From: JBKPNX01 sp046732855 | Lineage (GTDB): Bacteria > Pseudomonadota > Alphaproteobacteria > Geminicoccales > Geminicoccaceae | DNA: 10,558 bases | NCBI GenBank assembly: GCA_046732855.1 | Contig: JBKPNX010000054.1 | Span: 1-10,558 of the forward strand | Direction of reading: 5' to 3' | Shown here: one piece after another, positions 6,225 to 10,558 of the stretch | How positions within the stretch are numbered: position 1 is the stretch's first letter | How the letters are laid out: the number at the start of each line of letters is the position of its first letter | Made by a program: the position numbers and the translations under genes | The notes under the pieces: model-generated | What the model was told of the DNA's origin: nothing | What the model saw: the letters and a program-made list of their open reading frames with translations, nothing else | The model's database searches: none

Positions 6225-8180
6225 TCATTCTCCGAAGCTCAGCCGCGCGACCGCAAACGGTCGGAGCCCGAGGCGATTGCCGGCAAACGGCTGGCTGCGC
6301 TCGCCGAACGTCGGATCGGTGATCGCCGCCTCGAAGCTGTCCTCGTCCAACACCCACAGGCGAGCCGCGCCCGGCGGCACGCCATCGAGTTCGACCTCGA
6401 GCGGCTCCTCGCGCAGGTTGGCGAGCCAGAGCTGTGTCCGGCCATCGTCGCGCCAGGCAAGAGCGCGCAGCCGGCCAGGATCGCTCGAGTCGGCCTCGAT
6501 CCGGCGTTTGCCGGCCGCGCTGGCGAGGCCACGGACGACGTGGAACACCGGATAGACCTTCGCGCCGCCGATGTCGTCGAGCCCGGGCTGGGCATGTGGC
6601 AGCCGGGCGTAGGCGATGCCGAATTCGCCCGCGGGCGAGGCCATGGTCGCCGCCTCGACGCCCCCGCGCGCGACCTCGCTGAAGTAGCCGAGATGCCAGG
6701 CGGCGCCGAACAGGCCGCGGTGGCGCGGCTCGATCCGGGCCATGGTGATCCGCCGATTGGCGGGATTCGGCGTGCAGTCCGCGCCGTAGGGGTTGAAACT
6801 GTTGCCGATGTGGGCGGGGCCAATCCGATAGGCGGTATTGCCGGTGAAGGCCTGGGTCGAGCGGATGATGTGCCCGATCGTCTCGACGTTCTCCATGACC
6901 GTGCGGTCATCGCAGGCGTGGATCAGGGTCGAGGTGGCGTGCGTGACGAAGTCGAGCAGCTCTGCGGGCGGCCGCTTGCGGTTGAGCTCGGTGAAGTTGG
7001 ACAGCATGCCGCCGCCGACCCGCACGCCGGGGAACGCCGCCCGGGTCGCATCGATGATCTCCTGCCAGGCGGGCACGCCCTGCGGCAGCGGCGTGCCCGG
7101 CGGGTAGGACTTGAGGTCCGCAGCCGGGGTCACGACGACCGCTGCGGGACGCAGATCCGCGGCCTTTGCCGCGGCGGCGGCGTGTGCCATCTCGGCGGAC
7201 GGGCTCTCCGTGCCGGGAATGACGATCTCGAGCACCACCTCGGCGCCGAGGCGCTGCGCGAGGTCCCGGTAGCGCGGCAGAGCTTTCTCCCATTCGGCCT
7301 CGCGCAGGTCGATCCGGCAGTTGAGATGCGCGGGCGCAGCCTGCTTGACGACATCGGCGACCGAGAGCGCGAGCTCGGCGTCCTCCGGCAGCACGCTCAG
7401 GCCAAGAAGCGGCATCGTCCCGGCCTCCCGGCCCAGCGTGACCGTGACCGATCCGCCCTCGCTCGCCGGCGCGTCCGGCAGCCGGCCCGCGAAGCTCAAG
7501 GTGACGGTATGGCGGACCTCGGTGCCGCCCGGGATGGTGTACGGCCAGGGCAGCGCGAGCGGGCGGGAGTAGGTCTTGAACGACGCGTCCGACCAGTTGC
7601 GGTGATCCTCGGTCTCCCAGGTATCGCCCTCCATGCGCAGCGTTGCGCGCACACTCGGCATCGGCTCGTGAGTCATCGCGCGGACGTCGAGAAAAGGCTG
7701 AGCCGGGTCGATCAGCTGCGGCGCCTCGGTGGACTCGACCGTACCGTCGACGTGCTCGATCTCCATCGGCCGGCCGGCCACCCCCGCGAGTGGGTGCAGG
7801 ATGACGAAGCCGGTCCGGCAGGTGAGGAAATCCCGCTCTAGCCTCGCGACGGCTTCGCAGCGGATCGTGCCGTCGGGCGTGCCGCGAAACTCGGCGTGCC
7901 AGGGCAGGTCGCCATCGGCGGTGCGCGTCAGCGCCTCGAAGCTCACGACGAAGCCGCCGCTGCTTTCGTCGATGCGCAGATTGCTGATCGCGGGCGGACA
8001 GGTGCTCCAGTTGCGGTCGCGGATCAGGAAAGCGATCGCGCGGATGACCTCCGTGTCGCCGAGCTTGATCCAGCGCAGCTGCCCGTCCTCGAGGGTCGCC
8101 GTGATGGGGCCGGCAACCAGGCGCCGCTGCTCGGGCACCGGGTCGTCGGTGCCGAACAGCTTGATCGCGCGATCGATCAT
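6225..8180 (-). CDS. Probable D-apionate lactonase-like protein
   Basis: The 651-residue soluble protein has three parts: an N-terminal beta-rich domain (about 1-250, starting at LFGTDDPV and including GFVILHPLAGVAGRP and RNWSDASFKTY), a middle TIM-barrel-like domain (about 255-555, with VGGGMLSNFTELNRKRPP, DFVTHATSTLIHACDDRTV and WHLGYFSEVARGGVEAATM), and a C-terminal beta domain (about 565-651) like those closing glycoside-hydrolase barrels. This layout and its motifs resemble D-apionate lactonase (ApnL), which opens apionolactone during apiose breakdown. The match is from memory and unverified. The gene lies 20 bases after the permease gene and four bases before the aldolase gene. I chose the ATG at 8180 because GGGAGG lies six bases upstream; an ATG at 8201 overlaps the permease stop and would add seven residues. 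It could instead be an uncharacterised sugar-lactone or glycoside hydrolase-like protein. Confidence 0.55.
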   Translation of the reverse strand: MIDRAIKLFGTDDPVPEQRRLVAGPITATLEDGQLRWIKLGDTEVIRAIAFLIRDRNWSTCPPAISNLRIDESSGGFVVSFEALTRTADGDLPWHAEFRGTPDGTIRCEAVARLERDFLTCRTGFVILHPLAGVAGRPMEIEHVDGTVESTEAPQLIDPAQPFLDVRAMTHEPMPSVRATLRMEGDTWETEDHRNWSDASFKTYSRPLALPWPYTIPGGTEVRHTVTLSFAGRLPDAPASEGGSVTVTLGREAGTMPLLGLSVLPEDAELALSVADVVKQAAPAHLNCRIDLREAEWEKALPRYRDLAQRLGAEVVLEIVIPGTESPSAEMAHAAAAAKAADLRPAAVVVTPAADLKSYPPGTPLPQGVPAWQEIIDATRAAFPGVRVGGGMLSNFTELNRKRPPAELLDFVTHATSTLIHACDDRTVMENVETIGHIIRSTQAFTGNTAYRIGPAHIGNSFNPYGADCTPNPANRRITMARIEPRHRGLFGAAWHLGYFSEVARGGVEAATMASPAGEFGIAYARLPHAQPGLDDIGGAKVYPVFHVVRGLASAAGKRRIEADSSDPGRLRALAWRDDGRTQLWLANLREEPLEVELDGVPPGAARLWVLDEDSFEAAITDPTFGERSQPFAGNRLGLRPFAVARLSFGE

Positions 8181-8186
8181 TGTGGG

Positions 8187-8192
8187 CCTCCC
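8187..8192 (-). promoter_or_regulatory. Shine-Dalgarno site deciding the lactonase-like start
   Basis: On the minus strand this reads GGGAGG with six bases to the ATG at 8180. It sits inside the extra seven codons that the alternative ATG at 8201 would add, which favours the shorter protein. Confidence 0.6.
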
Positions 8193-8200
8193 GGAGAGCA

Positions 8201-9016
8201 TCAGCCCTTTACCGCACCGAGCGAGATGCCGCGCACCAGATAGCGCTGGAATGCCGCGACGGCGAAGAACACCGGCAGCGTGCCGAGCACCGACATGGCC
8301 GATATCTTGGCCCAGAAGGTCGACTGCGAGCCGAAGTACTGGCTGATCTGGACCGGGTAGGTGAGCACCTGGGTCCGGGTCAGGACGAGCGCGAACAGGA
8401 ACTCGTTCCAGGAAAAGATGAACGCGAACACGGCGGTGGCGAACAGGCCGCTGCGCGCGACCGGGACGACCACGTGGCGCAGCACCGCCCAGCGCGAGCA
8501 GCCGTCGACCAGCGCCGATTCCTCGAGCTCGACCGGGATCTCCTGCAGGTAGCCGCGCATCATCCAGATCACATACGGCAGCGCGAACGCGGTGTAGAGC
8601 AGGATCAGGCCGTGGTAGGTGTCGGCCCAGCCGACCTTGGCGTAGAGCAGGAAGATCGGAAACACCACCGCGATCGGCGGCAGCATGCGCTGCGAGAGAA
8701 TCCAGACCGCGAGGTTCTCGCCGCCGGTGCGGAAGCGCACGATGCTGTAGGCGCAGAGCGTGCCGAGCAGCATGGCGATCAGCGTGCTGATCGAGGCGAT
8801 CACGAGGCTGTTCCAGACCGACCAGACGTCGCCGTCGCGAAACAGGACGAGGAAATTCTGCAGCTGCGGGGTCGCGGGGTACCAGGCCGGCGGAAACTTG
8901 AAGATCTCCCGCGGCGTCTTCAGCGAGACCGCGAACATCCAGTAGACCGGGAACAGGAAGACGATCGTGATCAGGCTCGAGGTCAGATACCAGCCGGCGC
9001 TGCGCAGGGTCCTCAT
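8201..9016 (-). CDS. Carbohydrate ABC transporter permease, MalG type
   Basis: The 271-residue inner-membrane protein is typical of the second permease of sugar (CUT1) importers. The first transmembrane segment is at about residues 12-31. It is followed by the family signature SLKTPREIFKFPPAWYP in the first periplasmic loop, then five more hydrophobic segments. The cytoplasmic EAA loop at about 162-190 reads ELEESALVDGCSRW and then VVVPVARSG; this segment contacts the ATPase. The ATG at 9016 overlaps the preceding permease stop as ATGA, so translation is probably coupled. The frame is open far upstream of this ATG, but that part overlaps the other permease out of phase and is not coding. The protein would form the membrane channel with the 9013-9936 product. 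The substrate is unknown; downstream genes suggest a sugar acid or lactone. Confidence 0.92.
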   Translation of the reverse strand: MRTLRSAGWYLTSSLITIVFLFPVYWMFAVSLKTPREIFKFPPAWYPATPQLQNFLVLFRDGDVWSVWNSLVIASISTLIAMLLGTLCAYSIVRFRTGGENLAVWILSQRMLPPIAVVFPIFLLYAKVGWADTYHGLILLYTAFALPYVIWMMRGYLQEIPVELEESALVDGCSRWAVLRHVVVPVARSGLFATAVFAFIFSWNEFLFALVLTRTQVLTYPVQISQYFGSQSTFWAKISAMSVLGTLPVFFAVAAFQRYLVRGISLGAVKG

Positions 9017-9936
9017 CGGGCGATCTCCATGCGCCTGAGCGCGGCGACCAGTACGGCGGTGAACAGCAGGATCAGGATGACGACCATCGCGCCCGTGTAG
9101 CTGGTCTCGAATTCCTGAAAGCCGCGGACGAACATGTAGATCGAGATCGTCTCGGTGGCGTTGCCCGGCCCGCCGCGGGTGAGCTGCCAGACGATGTCGA
9201 ACAGCCGGATCAGGTCGAGCCCGCGGATCAAGAGCGCGATCATCATCACCGGCCAGATCGCCGGCAGGCTGACGTAGCGGAACATCTGCCACGTGTTCGC
9301 GCCGTCGATCGCGGCGGCGTCGAGCTGCTCGCGGTCGACGTTTGCCAATGCCGCGAGCAGGATGATGAACATGAACGGCGTCCACTCCCAGAGGTCGCAG
9401 ATGATGATCGCGGGATAGGCCCAGGCCGCCTGGATGGTCCACAAGATCGACACGTGTCCGCCCAGGACCCAGCCGATCATCTGATTGATCGGGCCGTAGC
9501 GATCGTCGAACATCAGCCGCCACATGCTGCCCGCGACCATCGGCGAGATCACCGACGGGATGATCAGCAGCGCGACGAAGATGCGCTTCATCGGCCGCTC
9601 GTCGAGGAAGTGATGCGCCAGCAGGAGCCCGAGCAGGAGCTGCGCCGGCAGCGCCACCGCCGTGATCGCGGCGGTGTGCAGCACCGCGTTCCACAGGCGC
9701 TGGTCCTGGAGCAGGCGGCGGTAGTTCAACAGACCCTGAAAATCGGTGTACTGGTCGAGCAGGCTCAGCTTCTGGAAGCTGACGACCACCGAGTAGAGGA
9801 ACGGAAAGAGGCCGAACGCGAGCAGGATGAAGACGGCCGGCGCGATCAGCAGGTATTTGAAACCGCCGGTGCCGACGGCGCCGGCGGTTCGGGTCATCGG
9901 CGCCGCCGCGGGGACCGCCGCCGCCCGCGTCGCCAT
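9013..9936 (-). CDS. Carbohydrate ABC transporter permease, MalF type
   Basis: The 307-residue inner-membrane protein has six likely membrane segments. The first (about residues 28-52, LLIAPAVFILLAFGLFPFLY) is followed by the MalF-type SFQKLSL. Later comes DLWEWTPFMFIILLAAL, then an EAA loop at about 205-230 (LDAAAIDGANTWQMFRYVSL followed by PAIWP), and the TRGGPGNATETIS motif shared by sugar permeases of this family. An alanine-rich tail of about 24 residues precedes the first membrane segment. The ATG at 9936 has GGAGGGG eleven bases upstream, slightly far; Met14 is an alternative start without a ribosome site. It lies 139 bases after the binding-protein gene and overlaps the second permease by four bases. 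Confidence 0.92.
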   Translation of the reverse strand: MATRAAAVPAAAPMTRTAGAVGTGGFKYLLIAPAVFILLAFGLFPFLYSVVVSFQKLSLLDQYTDFQGLLNYRRLLQDQRLWNAVLHTAAITAVALPAQLLLGLLLAHHFLDERPMKRIFVALLIIPSVISPMVAGSMWRLMFDDRYGPINQMIGWVLGGHVSILWTIQAAWAYPAIIICDLWEWTPFMFIILLAALANVDREQLDAAAIDGANTWQMFRYVSLPAIWPVMMIALLIRGLDLIRLFDIVWQLTRGGPGNATETISIYMFVRGFQEFETSYTGAMVVILILLFTAVLVAALRRMEIAR

Positions 9937-9990
9937 GACTGATCACGCCCCTCCGGCGCGACGCTCGGCGCTGGCCCGACAACCGCAATC

Positions 9991-10036
9991 GCCCGGCCCG
10001 AGCCGCCGCAGGCATGCTCGCGCCGGGCTCGGCGGC
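9991..10036. repeat. GC-rich inverted repeats between binding-protein and permease genes
   Basis: Several mutually exclusive seven-base-pair stems can form here: GCCCGGC (9991-9997) with GCCGGGC (10022-10028), CCGAGCC (9998-10004) with GGCTCGG (10026-10032), and GCCGCCG (10002-10008) with CGGCGGC (10030-10036). There is no T tract on the minus strand. Stem-loops after binding-protein genes often stabilise that part of the message and lower permease expression. This is inference from position, and in such GC-rich DNA chance stems are common. Confidence 0.3.
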
Positions 10037-10075
10037 AAGTGTCGAGGCCGCACCTGCGCTACCGCAGACGGCCGC

Positions 10076-10558
10076 CTATTGCGCGCGGTACGCCGCGGGC
10101 GTGGCCGCCCAGGCGGTGTACGCCTCGCGCTGCCGGTCGACGCCGATCTGCTCCGTGAGCTGATCCCACTGGGCCGCGAGATCGTCGAGCGCCTGCTTCG
10201 GATCCTTACCGCCGATCGCGGCACTCACCTCGCGGCCCGCCGCATCCCAATACTTGTAGGTCTCGAGGATCGCGAGATCGGCGTAACCGGTCTCGACCGC
10301 GTGCTTGTGGGTTGCGAGGTAGTCCTTCGCGGTCGGCCACAGCGCCTGGAACTCCGGGCTCTCATAGTGCGAAATGCGAAACGGGTCGCGCAGGCCCAAG
10401 GGCCGCATCACGTTCTTCAGGCTCTCCTGCTGGCTGTGCAGCCATTGGATGTAGAGGTAGGTGGCGTCCTTGTTCTTGCTGTTCGGGGACACCGCCAACA
10501 TGATGCCGGCCGCCATCTCGGAATGCCCGCTCGGGCTGACGGCATAGCCGATCTTGTC
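10076..10558 (-). CDS. Sugar-type extracellular solute-binding protein, C-terminal part
   Basis: Only the last 160 residues lie in the window; the gene enters from the right edge in frame, so its start and signal peptide are not visible. The segment has the usual C-terminal pattern of family 1 sugar-binding proteins: a strand with GYAVSPSGH and MLAVSPNSKNKDATYLYIQW, a helix that follows (LHSQQESLKNV), then LGLRDPFRISHYESPEF, and final helices with DDLAAQWDQLTEQIG. The protein would capture the substrate in the periplasm and deliver it to the two permeases encoded downstream. It ends with TAG at 10076-10078, 139 bases before the first permease gene. The sugar type is inferred mainly from the MalF/MalG-like neighbours. 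Confidence 0.85.
   Translation of the reverse strand, partial: DKIGYAVSPSGHSEMAAGIMLAVSPNSKNKDATYLYIQWLHSQQESLKNVMRPLGLRDPFRISHYESPEFQALWPTAKDYLATHKHAVETGYADLAILETYKYWDAAGREVSAAIGGKDPKQALDDLAAQWDQLTEQIGVDRQREAYTAWAATPAAYRAQ

Noticed and set aside
6120..7841. A long plus-strand open frame of 573 codons
   Set aside because: It lies antisense to the lactonase-like gene and the aldolase N-terminus, and its arginine- and glycine-rich translation is typical of a GC-rich shadow frame.
8180..9100. Plus-strand open frame of 306 codons, rich in Arg, Asp, Gln and His
   Set aside because: It is antisense to a clear permease gene and shows only low-complexity shadow composition.
8201..10015. A 604-codon open frame on the minus strand covering both permease genes
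   Set aside because: Only the last 271 codons are real (the MalG-type permease). The upstream part is an arginine- and proline-rich shadow of the MalF-type permease in another frame.

Overview
The window is GC-rich, in the mid-to-high sixties per cent by eye. Its gene families (a small secreted two-cysteine protein, a DadA-type dehydrogenase, a sugar ABC transporter of the MalF/MalG kind, and a DSD1-type aldolase) point to an alphaproteobacterium, most likely of the Hyphomicrobiales such as Bradyrhizobium or a relative. This placement rests on protein resemblance recalled from memory, not on a search.

Layout. The left end (1-1527) is gene-poor. It holds two small plus-strand genes with good Shine-Dalgarno sites, a secreted protein (113-442) and a short lipoprotein (1056-1244), separated by about 600 bases without a convincing gene. 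Everything from 1528 to the right edge lies on the minus strand, so transcription runs from right to left.

Right-hand operon (10558 to 5090, minus strand). In order of transcription it has the C-terminal part of a sugar-type solute-binding protein, two carbohydrate ABC permeases with a 4-base overlap, a three-domain protein that resembles D-apionate lactonase, and a DSD1-family metal- and PLP-dependent aldolase resembling D-threonine aldolase. Overlaps and 4- to 20-base gaps show that the last four genes are co-transcribed. No ATP-binding subunit is present in the window. The set looks like an uptake and catabolism operon for a sugar acid, sugar lactone or related hydroxy compound.

Left-hand minus-strand group (4916 to 1528). 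A DUF302 gene of visibly lower GC is followed by an enoyl-CoA hydratase/isomerase gene broken by one frameshift. Next comes a short frameshifted scrap of an alpha/beta hydrolase, then an intact D-amino acid dehydrogenase gene (dadA-like) overlapping or abutting a RidA-family gene. DadA oxidises D-amino acids to imines and RidA-family proteins hydrolyse such reactive imines, so that pair makes biochemical sense together, and the upstream D-threonine-aldolase-like enzyme fits a D-amino acid theme.

I see no mobile element, CRISPR array, RNA gene or clear new defence system. The most interesting points are the unusual lactonase-plus-aldolase pairing in the transporter operon, the two decayed genes directly before dadA, and a RidA in which the catalytic-site Glu appears to be replaced by Lys.
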